Of a stretch of 64,000 bases of DNA, positions 43,836 through 54,356 are shown in pieces. Numbering within the stretch: position 1 is the stretch's first letter; every line of letters starts with the position of its first letter. The notes beneath the pieces are model-generated. The model saw only the letters and a program-made list of their open reading frames with translations. It had not been told where the DNA came from and did no database searches. The position numbers and the translations under genes are program-made. The stretch comes from Symbiodinium natans (Eukaryota; Sar; Dinophyceae; Suessiales; Symbiodiniaceae), in NCBI GenBank assembly GCA_905221605.1, contig CAJNDS010002383.1, forward strand, positions 234,091 to 298,090. The letters run 5' to 3'.

Positions 43836-46800
43836 ATGAGGATTTTATTTCTCGTAGCCGTAGCGAGCTTTCTTGGGTGCCTGGGTCCCAAGTCCCAGGG
43901 TCCAGCCATGGATCAGAATCGAGGGTTTCGGGAAGTAGCGCCCCCCGATGAAGCTGAGCAGCATGCGCAGCGAAGTCAGCTAACCATGAACAAAACCGGC
44001 AAGCGAAGCTACCAAAGAGCTTGTAAAGTTGCCCTGGCGAAGGGAGCAGCACTTTACAAAGGCCGTCTTCTGACAGCTCAGGCTCTAGGAGCTCATGAAG
44101 GACAATTCGCGTCTCCTGCGAAAGCGGAGAAGCGTTCTTTTCAACCGAACAGACAGATCCATCACAAATTTGACATGGAAGTCCTTACTTGGAACGCAGG
44201 CTCAATTACAAGCCGAGTTTGGAACGAGATTCTGGCCCTTTTGGCAACAACAGAGTACAAGAACATCAAAATCGTCTTCCTGCAGGAATCGCATTGGCAG
44301 CAGGACCAGGTCTACAGCTCAGGCCCGTGGTCAGTCTTAACCTGTGGCTCAACAAGCAGACACAAGGCTGGCCTGGTTGTCTTGGTGCATAGCTCACTGG
44401 CTCCTCTTTCAGAAATTCGCAGCACTTCCATTGTTCCAGGGCATTTGCAGCACGTCATGATCCCGTGGCAGAGATCCAGGATACATCTCCTGAACCTGTA
44501 CCAGCACGTCTGGGATTCAAAGCTTTCGAAGACGGAAAACAGAGGCAGGAGAAAGGACGTGATGACACAGCTCGAAAATCGAATACAGAGAGTCCCGCAA
44601 CGTGATTTCTTGATTGTGGCTGGGGATTTCAATGCGCATGCGGTGACTGAACGTCCTCATATTGGACCAAGTGTGCCTCATCGAGTACGGTTTGCAAATG
44701 CGGATGTGAAGACACTGCCCTCGCTCTGCAAATCCTGTGGACTCACTGCGCTGAACACATGGGCTTCTGGCCATCGCAGTACGTATACTAACAGTGATGG
44801 CACATATTCCTCGCAGATCGATTTTATGCTGGTCAGACTGCACGATGCTCGGAGGAGATCCAAGGAGGCCTACTCTGATAAGAACTTTCCTGTGGCTGCC
44901 TACAGAGATGGATCAAAACATTTTCCAGTGCGAGCTACTCTGTTCATTCCTCCTTACAGTCCTACGCCCAGCAAGCCACGGCCGTTTGATGCCACAGCCC
45001 TGGATGCGAGCTTTCGGCGGAAAGATGACAACTGGCATGCATACTCACATCGTCTGACGGAAGCAGTGGTGAGGACAATGCAAGAGAGACCGTCTTGGCA
45101 AGAACTGGATGAAGTGATGGTTCGTGTATCAGCTGAGCACTATCCTCCTCCACGCAAGTCTCAGCCAGCAGCAGGTCCAATTCATCAGGAATATTGGAAG
45201 AAAGTGCGGCAAATCCAGGCGCACAAGCGGGCTGGAACCGAGCATAATCCAGACTGCCAGAAGCTTGTGGAGGACATCAAAGAGGAGGCGCGGGCTTTCA
45301 AAAAACAGCAAAAACAAAGAAAGCTAGAGAAGCAAGAGCAGTTGCTTCTACAAGCCCAGGAAGATAAAAGGCAACAATCCCACAAACTGGCTCATGCTCT
45401 CAGGAAACTTGCTCCGTGGCGCCCAGTGCAGAGAGTCAACCTAAGGGATCAAGCAGGTGAGCCGCTTGATACGGAGGCCTCGCTAAAAACTATGCGCGAA
45501 TACTCGAATCAAATCTTCTCCAAAAGTCCTCCTTTGCACTCAGTTGCCGCTGTGCCCAGAACAGCGATCACCGCCTTGCAGGTATCCTCGCAAATCAAGA
45601 CAGTGCCAGTAGGGAAAGCAGTCCCCAGCACCTCAGCCCCAGTATCAGCTTGGAAGAGTCTAGGTCCTGACGCCCACGAACACATAGCAGGTCTAATCAA
45701 CTCTGAGGTGTCTCAATCAGAAATTTCCCCTTATCTAAAGGACCCTCGAATTGCATGGATCCCCAAGCCGGGCAAGCCAGCCACCGCCATGAAAAACCTG
45801 AGGCCCATAGGAGTCATCAGCGTGCCAGGCAAAGTGCTAGCAGGCGCAGTGAAGACTCGCATTGCACCAGCATTGCAGGTGAGCTCCCAGCTTCAGCCTC
45901 AATTTGCTTACATTCGGCAGAGGGGGGTGCGGGACGCTATCGCGAAAGCATGTCAGCACCTCGATTTCGCGCAGCAGCTCCGTCAAGAGCATCGCGGGAC
46001 CTGCACAAGTCCCAACGCGGAGCCAAGCAGGCTCAGCTGTCAGGGGCACTCACTATTTCGGTTGATCTGAGCAAAGCTTTTGATTCTGTTAATAGACATG
46101 AGCTGCTAGCTGCCTTGGATCGCCTGGGAACAGACCCTGTTACGAAAGAACTGGTAGTTCAACTACACAGTGAGACCTCCTACAACATGGGCACAGGTGG
46201 ACTAGAGATTCAAGTTCCCACTTCTTCAGGAATCAAACAAGGTTGTAAGCTAGCCCCGGCATTGTGGTCTGCGCTGACACTTCTAGTCATGAGCAGAATG
46301 GAGCAGAAATGGGGTCCAGATAGCAAGCAAGCTAGGGAAATCCTAACGGTATTTGCAGACGATTTCCTGCTCCAGGAAACCTTCTCGAGCTTTCCTGAAC
46401 TTCAGAAAGTCCTGCTCAGAATAGAGGCTCTCGTTCAATCTCTTGAGGACGTGGGGCTGGAAGTCAATCCAGCGAAGTCCAAAGCCTTGCTAATGGTTCA
46501 GGGCACTCAGCAGTCCATCTTTCGCAAGAAGCACACGATGCGCAAAGAGAAGCAGTTGCACATCGTCCTTCCCTCAGGACATAAGATTCCGATTCATCAC
46601 AAACTGACATATCTAGGGGTGCAGCTCAGCTATGGATCCTACAAAGACCAGACTGTTGACTATAGGATCGCCCAAGCTCAAGGCAAGTTTGAGCTACTTC
46701 GACACATCCTGTGCTCCACTAAGGCCTTGGAGGCTTCAAAGAAGTTGGAGATCTGGAGGGTCTATGTGGAATCCTCACTCTTGCATGGGCTTGTGGCCAC

Positions 46801-48655
46801 TGGCGTCACCTCATCAGGTCTTCAGAAGCTTCAGAGTAAATACTCTAGGATGCTAAGATCCATCTTTAAGCAACATCAGCACTACAGCCATATTGACACG
46901 AAGACTCTGTTCGAGCACTACAAGGTTCAGTCTCCTCAAGCAGTTTTGATCAGCCAGATGAAAAACTATCAAGACGCACTAGATGCCTGTCAGAAGTCCA
47001 ACCCGGATCAGAACATACAATGGCATCTGGGACTTAGAGGTAGGATTGTTGCGCTGCAACTGGAGCTTCAGAGCATGCATTTAGACTTGACTGAGGCAGA
47101 TCAGGCGGTACCGTGCTCTCTGTGCGATCGGCAATTCTCCAGTGCTAAGGGTCTTCAGCAACATACTCTGGTGAAGCATGGAGGACAGCGTGCGAATCAG
47201 CTAGGCCCAAAATTTCAGGTCACTGTGCATAGCTGCAAAGGACTTCCGCAATGTGCGGCATGCAACAGGCAGTTGCGCACAATGCATCAACTTCGCAGAC
47301 ATGTGGAGTCAGGCATTTGCCCTCAGCTGCACGAGCTGAAAGAACGAGCCAAATCCTGTACAAGCTCAGAAAGCATAGCAATGATCTATCAGTCTAGCGT
47401 GCAGGAACAACTTAAGAAGGATCCTGATCTTCTACTAAAAAAGAGACATGTCACTCAGCATCTATTAACGAACTGCAGTCTCTGTGGGCAATACATTGTT
47501 GGCCACAAAGGAGTGAAACAGCACATTCAGAAAGCTCATCCTGCTTTCTGGGCACAATCCTCGGCATCCATTCTTGCCAACATGCGAACACATAAGCGCC
47601 TCCTGCACAAAAAAGAAGAATGTAGGTACTGTCGTATTGTGGTAGATGCTCCAGTACGACATGCAGAGCAATGTGTGGTTCTGCTTCAGACATACGCCAT
47701 GAGTGCAGCTTGCGCCAATCCTATGGAACTGCCAGATCTCTTTAGTGCGGATCCTCCAACTGGCCAGGTGAGAGGCAGGGAGGCTTCCTCCCAGGAGGCT
47801 TCCTCCAGCAGCCGAGCTACTTTGCTGACATACACTGCACGCGTCTCGGGTCGTTCAACCACTGCACCTCCCACAGCTTCCATGCAAGACGCTGCCTGGC
47901 GTCTAGCTTATCATAATCCGCATCAACTGTGCTATGCACACACGGTCGTTCATATCCTTCTCTCTCTCTTGTCAGATGGACTGTTCCCAGATCCTTCCTT
48001 AAATTCCATCCTAACGGAAATAGGTTCCCTGAATGGCAGATCCTCTCATGCGGATGTTCGGAGGTTGCGACATCTTCGTCCGCTGCTAGCAGGATGGCGA
48101 TTACGACCCAGGCAGGAGGATGCATCTCAATTTCTGTTGCATATCTCTCAGCGGATCCCGGATCTTTCTTCAGATAAGTGGGAGGCGCGAGTTCATATCT
48201 CAGCACCGGAGGAACGCATAAGTGTTGAGGAAAAAGGTGGCTTGATTCTGTATCTACCCGAGCCGCCGGATGGACTCTCGACTCTTCAGCAATCAGTAAC
48301 ACAATGGACGAACAGGGGTAGTGTGTTTGCCTTGCTTCCAGATACAAGACTAATTTGCTTACAGATCCAAAGATTTGATCAGCAAATCAAAACTTCCCGC
48401 CCACAAGCGCTGGACACAGTTCTTGAGATGCCAATGTTTCTAGATAACGGAACCTCAACAGAAGCTGTGTCCTTTGGCCTCTATGCATTTATCATTCATA
48501 TCGGTGAAGACTGGAACTCTGGACATTACAGAGCGGGATTTTGGAGAGAGAGCGTAGCGTACCTAGCTGATGATAGTGAATCGCCAAGACGCACCACGCT
48601 CCTCTCGGATCAAATATGTCGAGGTTCTTACTTGGCCTTCTATGTAAGAGTATAG
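43836..48655 (+). pseudogene. Endonuclease/reverse transcriptase/USP-like polyprotein, one-base frameshift
   Basis: Same domain order as the intact frame at 55,960-60,780. The start used is the first ATG after the microsatellite (43,836). The frame breaks after base 45,995: copy 2 reads ATCGCAGGGACC where this copy reads ATCGCGGGACC, so one A is missing between RT motif 2 and the DLSKAFD motif. The frame from 45,996 on is intact to the stop at 48,653-48,655. Total length is 4,820 nt against 4,821 in copy 2, so the copies differ by exactly that base in length and by scattered substitutions. A bypass at the site by ribosomal slippage is possible but not indicated by any slippery sequence. The USP-like Cys (47,930-47,932) and His (48,524-48,526) codons are retained. 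Confidence 0.9.
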
Positions 48656-48671
48656 ATTCAGCTAGGTAGCC

Positions 48672-49398
48672 ATGAGGCAGGCCTTTGCACAATCGTCAGC
48701 ACCCTCCAAATCCAAGCGTGCGGATGAGCCAGATGAAGATGATTCTCCAACCAAGAAGATCAGACAGGCTGAACCGAAGAACCTGCCAAAGCAGAAAGCC
48801 AAAGGTAGGGGTCGGGGCACTGGCCGGGGCGCTTCAAATGAGAAAGTCCTACAGTCCCTAACTAGGCTGTCCATCAACCATGAGGACTCGCTGAATACAC
48901 TTCAGCAGGAACTGAGCTGGGTCATGTACCTGGACCTTAGAAAGAGTAGAGCAGATTCAGACTAAAGAAGACGTGCTAGCGGATGCGGAGAAGGAGGGTT
49001 GGGTGGTACGTGTGAAGGACACCGAAGCTCCAGCCTTTGTCTACCAGCAGTGGAGCAGTGAGCAAGACAAGACGGTGCTTGACACTGCTCGCAGGGCAGT
49101 CCCCGCAGAAGACGTCGTTCAATTGCTCAAAACGTGCTTGGAGGAGCTTGCGCAGCACCCACAGTTGATCTCCAGGCTCATGCCATCGCGTCCGATCGTC
49201 GAGAAGATGACAGGTGGCCCAGTTCGAGTTCACATCCAGGTCCAACTCCAACATCTCAAAGGTAAGTTCCATCAAGCCCTGTCCGGACTCACGGACAATG
49301 CAGTCTGGGCAGCCATTGAAGGCTCACTAAGGCCAGGGAGCGTTCAGCGTAGTCCAATAGCTAAGTCGCTTGCAAAGCAGGCATCCGGCAGCAGCTAG
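48672..49398 (+). pseudogene. Basic RG-rich cargo protein, frameshifted
   Basis: ATG 48,672 lies 16 bases after the polymerase stop. The first frame (to 48,965) encodes a hydrophilic N-terminus with an NLS-like cluster (SPTKKIRQ) and KGRGRGTGRG, then SINHEDSLNTLQQELSW. A second frame, open to 49,398, continues with VLADAEKEGWVVRVKDTEAP and a helical C-terminus. It has no ATG near its start, which suggests one gene of ~240 aa broken by a frameshift around 48,935-48,972. RG-rich and lysine-rich composition suggests RNA or DNA binding, perhaps replacing the ORF1 nucleic-acid chaperone of other LINEs; that is inference. Copy 2 keeps only its first ~17 codons. Confidence 0.55.
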
Positions 49399-49584
49399 CT
49401 CATAGAGCACCTTCAGCTTGAGAAGATCCTTTCACATAGAGGCAAAAAAATTCTGCATTGCCTTCAATAAGCGCAGGTTTGTCCCTCAGCTTGCCTTCCT
49501 CTCCCAGCTGCATATGTTCTTCTCTTATCCTAGCAGCTTTTCTTGCTCGCGCAATCAATCCCATAGCTGGCTAGTAGAGAGTCA

Positions 49585-49986
49585 ATGTCATACCGAGCTG
49601 AACGCATGTATGCCAGAGAGGGCTGGATCTTCACGGAGGCTGATCGAGTGGCACTTTGGGAGCTGGATACTGCGCTAAGTAAAGCCCAGAAGCTTATAGA
49701 TGCTCAAGCTCGCCTCATCGAGGAAATGCAACGGGATCAGGTCAGACTACATGGGCAAGTCCGGCAACTGAATGCAGAGGTGACTCAGCTCGCTCAGAGT
49801 GCCCAGATCTATGGTGCTCACATCGAGCGTCTCTATCGTCTTTCCGACACCCAAGCTCTCTCTGAACGGATGGACTACTTGACCTGGACTCTTCACTACC
49901 AAGGCATCAGAGTCATGCTACCAGGACCATCGTCGAGCAGTGTGAGGCCAAGAGCACAGCGGCGGCCTGCTCAGAATCCGTACTAG
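49585..49986 (+). CDS. Coiled-coil cargo protein of retroelement copy 1
   Basis: An ATG-started frame of 133 aa. Residues ~25-75 form a long amphipathic helix (DTALSKAQKLIDAQARLIEE, MQRDQVRLHGQVRQLNAEVT) predicted to be a coiled coil. The C-terminus is proline/arginine-rich. No family recognised. LINE ORF1 proteins often contain a coiled coil for trimerisation, so a structural role in the RNP is conceivable. It lies ~190 bp after the basic ORF and ~400 bp before the ADP-ribosyltransferase-like ORF, same strand. Absent from copy 2. Confidence 0.5.
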   Translation: MSYRAERMYAREGWIFTEADRVALWELDTALSKAQKLIDAQARLIEEMQRDQVRLHGQVRQLNAEVTQLAQSAQIYGAHIERLYRLSDTQALSERMDYLTWTLHYQGIRVMLPGPSSSSVRPRAQRRPAQNPY

Positions 49987-50120
49987 TACATAGCTTCTCA
50001 GATGGTCTGTATTAGAATCAGTCCTCGTGTGAGATGTCTTCAGCACCAGGGAGCCAAAAGCCTCTGCTTTCACTGCATCATAGCCCAGCCTGTATGAGCG
50101 CACTCGCATTGCGTTGCTCG

Positions 50121-50146
50121 GGAGGCTTCCTCCGGAGGCTTCCTCC
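50121..50146. repeat. Double GGAGG palindrome, inter-ORF
   Basis: Two head-to-tail copies of GGAGGCTTCCTCC. Other copies: 47,788-47,813 (within the polymerase frame), 50,571-50,598, 52,401-52,426, 53,327-53,349, 53,501-53,513, 53,992-54,006, 54,427-54,441 and, in copy 2, 59,906-59,931, 60,851-60,876, 61,015-61,040, 61,525-61,539. Confidence 0.9.
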
Positions 50147-50390
50147 TTGCTACGGTCGGCGGCCTACGCGTGTCAGAATTACAGCAAGTGCAATCACTCA
50201 CCTTCTGGGAAGCAACCACTCCTTCCTTCTTAGGATCTCTCTCTCCTGTCCGGGTTCTCTTGCAGGTTGGAGGATTTTATAATAGCATTCTCCTCTGTAG
50301 GGACACCCACCAGCTGCTTGGTTGAAGTTCGCTCATTGACCCAATGCAATGCCGAAGCATCTCTCAAGCCAATAGGATCAGGCCCTCAAC

Positions 50391-52340
50391 ATGGAACGTG
50401 ATTTGACGAACGATGAGTTTGAGGCTTTAAATAGAAGGCGAGCGCAACAAGGCAAGGATCCACTGAGTTGGCGGGACGCACAGCGCCCGGCGTAAGCCGA
50501 ACCACAACAGAGGAGGTAAGAAGGCCAAGGCAGCTCCGTCCTCACAGCCTGTCACTTTCCTGCCGAGAGCGGAGGCTTCCTCCGTGGAGGTTTCCTCCGA
50601 AAGAACTCCTGACCGAGCTGAATCCATTTCCTTTCTGGTTCCTGATTTTGATCAGAGGGCCAGTGGGCAGGCATCAGACTGGAACACCAGCACTCATGTT
50701 CAGAGCCGCTATGCATGGAACAAGCGTCACAAGGAGCGTGAACAGTTGGATCCGACTATGGAGGTCATGGAGGAGGCCAAAATATTTATCCGCACATTTC
50801 TGAGAACGCGTAAAGGTCCGAGCAACTCCGATTTGACTGCAAAGTTGGGAGATCCTGTCTTGCAGGAAGACTGGGTGCGCTTCCCCCTAAGAGATGTTGT
50901 TCAGAGACGCACCGGCACGGATGACAGAGTGGGCTATCATGGGACAAAATTGGAATCGCTCTACTCGATCCTGTATCTGGGAAAGTTGCAACCGTCCCAG
51001 GATGCCTCTCAAGGAGAACAATATTTTGAGGGCTACCCGGGAGTCTACATCCATTCCGGCAAGCATGAGCGCAAGGCAGAGTCATATGTGACGCATGTAT
51101 GGTTTCCCATCTTGAAAGAAGGCAACAAGTCTCTCCGAGCAGTTGCGGCCAAATTAGCAGTGTCGTTCGACCAGGCTGCAGGGTCTCTCCGTGGCTCCAA
51201 AGCAACGGATCAGTACATTCTCAGGGAAGACTACGTCCAGCTCGAGGCGCTGCTGCTTCACATCACAGACTCACTGCCTTTGGGGACCTATGTGCAGACT
51301 GGCTGGAACCCCCTTGCGGAAGCTGCCCCAGTTCAGCGCATAGCGAGGGAAAGACCGGAGGAGCCGAGTTCATACAGAAATCCACCAAGATCCTCCTCCC
51401 AACCTGCCAAGGAGTCAGCTGTCTCTCAAGATGATGATAACTCCACCTGGCAGCTCGCAACTCCTCCTTGGAGAGTAAACAAGGCAATGGACTCTGACCA
51501 CAGTGCTCTGCCGACCTCCTTGCATCAGCCCGAAGATGATAGTGATGAATCCTGGGGGGTTTGGTCACCAGCCGCTGCTGCCGAGGCACAGATCCACAGG
51601 ATCCATTTCATCAGGAAGTCCCACAGCAGCAAGAGGGAAGCAGAAGAGAGCATGCCTGGCAGCCAACAACTCAGCACACACCAAGTTTAGCAGATCTGGA
51701 TGGTACTCTTGATCGGCTTTCTGGACGGGGCGCTCACGAAACCAGACGAGTGATGATAGGCAAGCTCCTCACACAGGCTCTCAGACATGACCCAGTGAAG
51801 TATGGCATTTCGCTAGACGCTGCTGGCTATGCCAATTTGAAAAGCCTTCTTAATTCCAGGCAATTTTGGCGGGCTGAAGTGACGGTTCATGAAGTACAGC
51901 GAGTACTGGAAACCTCACAGAAGGTCCGCATGGAGCAGATGACCTCAGAGGAAGACGGTGAAATCTACATCAGAGCCTTACAGGGTCATGGTCATGACAT
52001 TCCACTGGACGAAGATCAACTGCATGAAGTTCTGTCCTCCTCCACAACACCGGAGTGGGGTGTCCACGGGACGAGCTGGCGGGCCTGGCAGCAGATTCGC
52101 TCCTCTCAGCTGCGCAGAATGCAAAGACGTGACATACATATGTCTTTGTCACCAACCAAAACTGCAGGATTCAGGGAGGACTCTTCAGTGGAGATCTGGA
52201 TCCACCTGCCGTCTTTGATCGACAGTGGACACAGAGTGCGTCGGGCGAAGAATGGAGTACTGCTGACGCGTGGACCCATTGACCTGTCCCACATCAGCAC
52301 TGTCATTGATCGGCACACAGGCAAGTCTCTGCCCTTCTAA
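50391..52340 (+). pseudogene. ADP-ribosyltransferase-like plus Tpt1/KptA RNA 2'-phosphotransferase fusion (decayed)
   Basis: The ATG at 50,391 and the stop at 52,338-52,340 are in the same frame (650 codons), but the middle is in another frame: an extra base near CGCCCGG (50,484-50,490) and a compensating shift at ~51,580-51,690. The N-terminus is basic and hydrophilic. The middle domain has YHGTKLESLYSIL (His codon 50,938-50,940), GVYIHSGKHERKAESY and DQYILRE, resembling the His-Tyr-Glu scaffold of PARP-like ADP-ribosyltransferases with Gln where Glu is expected. The C-terminal ~200 aa match Tpt1/KptA: KLLTQALRHDP (Arg-His), IRALQGHGH, VHGTSWRAWQQI, MQRRDIHM, AGFRED, and NGVLLTRG. These contain the Arg-His-Arg-Arg residues of the family, which moves a splice-junction 2'-phosphate from RNA to NAD. 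A role in RNA repair or RNA-end modification of the element is inference. Confidence 0.7.
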
Positions 52341-52400
52341 AGCGTCCTCAGCAGTTTCACCTGAACCGAATTCGTTCTGCCGTGGTCTACTTTCGCAGCG

Positions 52401-52490
52401 GGAGGCTTCCTCCGGAGGATTCCTCCACTTCATTTTAAAGTAGACAGCAAGTACGCCCTCTGCTTAAGGCAACAAAGACTTTGACACAGC
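52401..52490. repeat. Palindrome-headed repeat unit
   Basis: The double palindrome at 52,401-52,426 is followed by TTTTAAAGTAGAC and CTCTGCTTAAGGCAAC. The same order (palindrome, TTTCTTAAAGAAGACC, then CTGTTGCTTAAGGCAAC) recurs at 60,851-60,932 and, diverged, at 61,015-61,090, so the palindrome heads a ~80-bp dispersed repeat. Confidence 0.6.
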
Positions 52491-52764
52491 CTGCACGAGT
52501 TGTCTCTATTTGCATGCTCTAAGAGGAGTTTCCCCATCCTCCACCTGCTCATTGCCCAGGTGAGCTTAGCGTCGCGCAGTCCACAAGCAGTGGCAGGCGC
52601 TTCCTTCTGCAGTTCCTTGTTCTTGAGCCGTGCAGCTTTCAGCTATAGCTCTTGCATGCCTGTTAGCAATGGTCAATGCCTGCCCGCCATAAGAAACCGC
52701 CTCACTCTTCCATTTGCAGTAGCCATTCTAACCTCGAATCCAGCCATCAACACCCGAGTTTCCA

Positions 52765-53319
52765 ATGGAGAGCACTAGCTTGGTGCAAGCGCTCACTCCG
52801 CTCCTGGTTGCTCTCGTGCACCAGCAGGTAGTTGCTGAGGACCCGAACATTTCCTCCGAGACTACCAGCGCAAGGGTTGCGGAGTACCTCCACACTCACA
52901 AGGTGAAAATCCTCGCCCAGTTCATGAACTACGCACATGAGGTGCTCCAAGCAGAGAGGTTGAGGACACTGCATTGGGCAGCACAGTCATTGACCGGATA
53001 TGATGAATGGCGTGAAGTTAAGGCGGCCCGGCGCCAAAAGTTGCGGAGCATCAGCCTCCGTTACTTAAGCCAGATGAGGTTCACCGAGCTTCCCACCACC
53101 CAAGGATCGTGGTACTACATCGTGATCCTCACCGAACTTGAGAGCTTCTATCGGGAGACGCACATTCTCCGGTATACGTCAGGTATGCTGCCCCCGCATC
53201 TTGACGCTCAGTACCAACAAGAGGTTGGGCAGGTCCGGGATGAGTTCTTTGCCGAGGATGCGGAGATGAACATAGCGATCGCACAGTGGACCACCATTTC
53301 GGCAGGTCTCACAGCATGA
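52765..53319 (+). CDS. Helical cargo protein of retroelement copy 1, unknown family
   Basis: An intact ATG-started frame of 184 aa. Almost wholly helical by composition, with aromatic and charged residues (LQAERLRTLHWAAQSLTGYD, WREVKAARRQKL) and a mid-protein YYIVILTELESFYRETHILR stretch. No signal peptide or transmembrane segment. No family recognised. It is bounded by GGAGG palindromes on both sides (52,401 and 53,327) and absent from copy 2. Unlike its upstream neighbours it shows no frameshift. Confidence 0.5.
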   Translation: MESTSLVQALTPLLVALVHQQVVAEDPNISSETTSARVAEYLHTHKVKILAQFMNYAHEVLQAERLRTLHWAAQSLTGYDEWREVKAARRQKLRSISLRYLSQMRFTELPTTQGSWYYIVILTELESFYRETHILRYTSGMLPPHLDAQYQQEVGQVRDEFFAEDAEMNIAIAQWTTISAGLTA

Positions 53320-53567
53320 GTGGGGGCTACCTCCGGAGGCTTCCTCCCCTTCCTGCACCTCGCCGATTCCCTGTACACTTTTCAGCACATAAATCGGCCC
53401 ATTTGACGGTGCGGCTCTCAGCGTGACTAGCCATGCATTAGTATGGCAGAACTCCATTAGCACAAAGGTTGATAATAGTGTCTCTTTCTTTCTTTCACTT
53501 GGAGGTTTCCTCCCATTTTGCTTGCATCTTTCATCTTCTTGAGACCTTCTTTATACATTCAAGTGCA

Positions 53568-53876
53568 ATGGAGCTTCTCCAGCAAGGGATTGCAATATCA
53601 CTTGTCCAGCCTTGCAACAAAAGCAGCTGGCTTTTTGAGACCATCAGCGGCTATGAGGAAGAAATCATGCCTGAGTCTGTGTTGCACAATGGGGATTCCA
53701 CCCACCTACCCCATGCAGAGCACACCGCTCGTGATGCAGGCTGCATTTGGCTGACGTCAACCGATGCTCTGAACAATCAGCAGCTCATCATCTCGTTGGC
53801 ACCAGCATGCATGCTCACACTTGATGGAACTTTCTGTTGTGAGCAGCTTGCGCTTCAGGCAAACTTCAATCATTAA
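53568..53876 (+). CDS. Small cargo ORF of retroelement copy 1
   Basis: A 102-aa frame from ATG 53,568. It contains four cysteines, a histidine-rich middle (LPHAEHTARDAGC) and a hydrophobic C-terminal third. An upstream in-frame ATG at 53,469 would run through a GGAGG palindrome and is less likely. No family recognised. Located between palindromes at 53,501 and 53,992. Could be spurious. Confidence 0.3.
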   Translation: MELLQQGIAISLVQPCNKSSWLFETISGYEEEIMPESVLHNGDSTHLPHAEHTARDAGCIWLTSTDALNNQQLIISLAPACMLTLDGTFCCEQLALQANFNH

Positions 53877-54171
53877 TTCTCTTTTTCAATCAGCAAGCTG
53901 GCAATCTTGATCTACTCTAATTGTCATGCACTTCCGTTTCTTTCTTAATTCTTTCCGTTTTCTTGAACTTATTGATTCATTGCTTCAGATCAGGAGGTTT
54001 CCTCCTGAATATCCTTAGCTCCACATTTTCTCGACCAGGCGTGAGGTTTTGCCCTGTCGCAGCGCTGGCCCCAGTAGCCGCGCTAGGCGTCCCAGGTAAG
54101 GCTTCGCAAATCCAGCTTCCCTGTATCAAATTTGGGCATTCTACCTGGAACGTGCAAGGCCGCCTTGGTGA

Positions 54172-54356
54172 GCTCTGCCTACGGCCCTCTGCCAGTTGTT
54201 TAGCGTTACCTGTGTGAGACGTCACTAGACGGGAACGCTGAGTGTCGGCCTCACCAGAGGTACGGCTCGCTAAACAGCTGGTGCGTGGGTGCTGGACGCA
54301 GTGACTCACAGTAGGGTGTCGGGGTAGCCGCGCTTACTTTTCACTCTTTTGCAGTG
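54172..54356 (+). ncRNA. Conserved structured tail segment, copy 1
   Basis: The 185-nt block is identical to 61,705-61,889 in copy 2 although flanking tail sequence has substitutions and indels. CCAGTTGTTTAGCG (54,192-54,205) pairs with CGCTAAACAGCTGG (54,268-54,281), 14 pairs with one G-U. Inside, TACCT pairs with AGGTA and GTGAG with CTCAC. A role as a reverse-transcriptase recognition or processing structure near the 3' end is inferred by analogy to LINE 3' stem-loops. Confidence 0.5.

Noticed and set aside
54174-54190. Resemblance of TGCCTACGGCC to the start of 5S rRNA
   Set aside because: The similarity stops after ~11 bases and the internal 5S control regions are absent.
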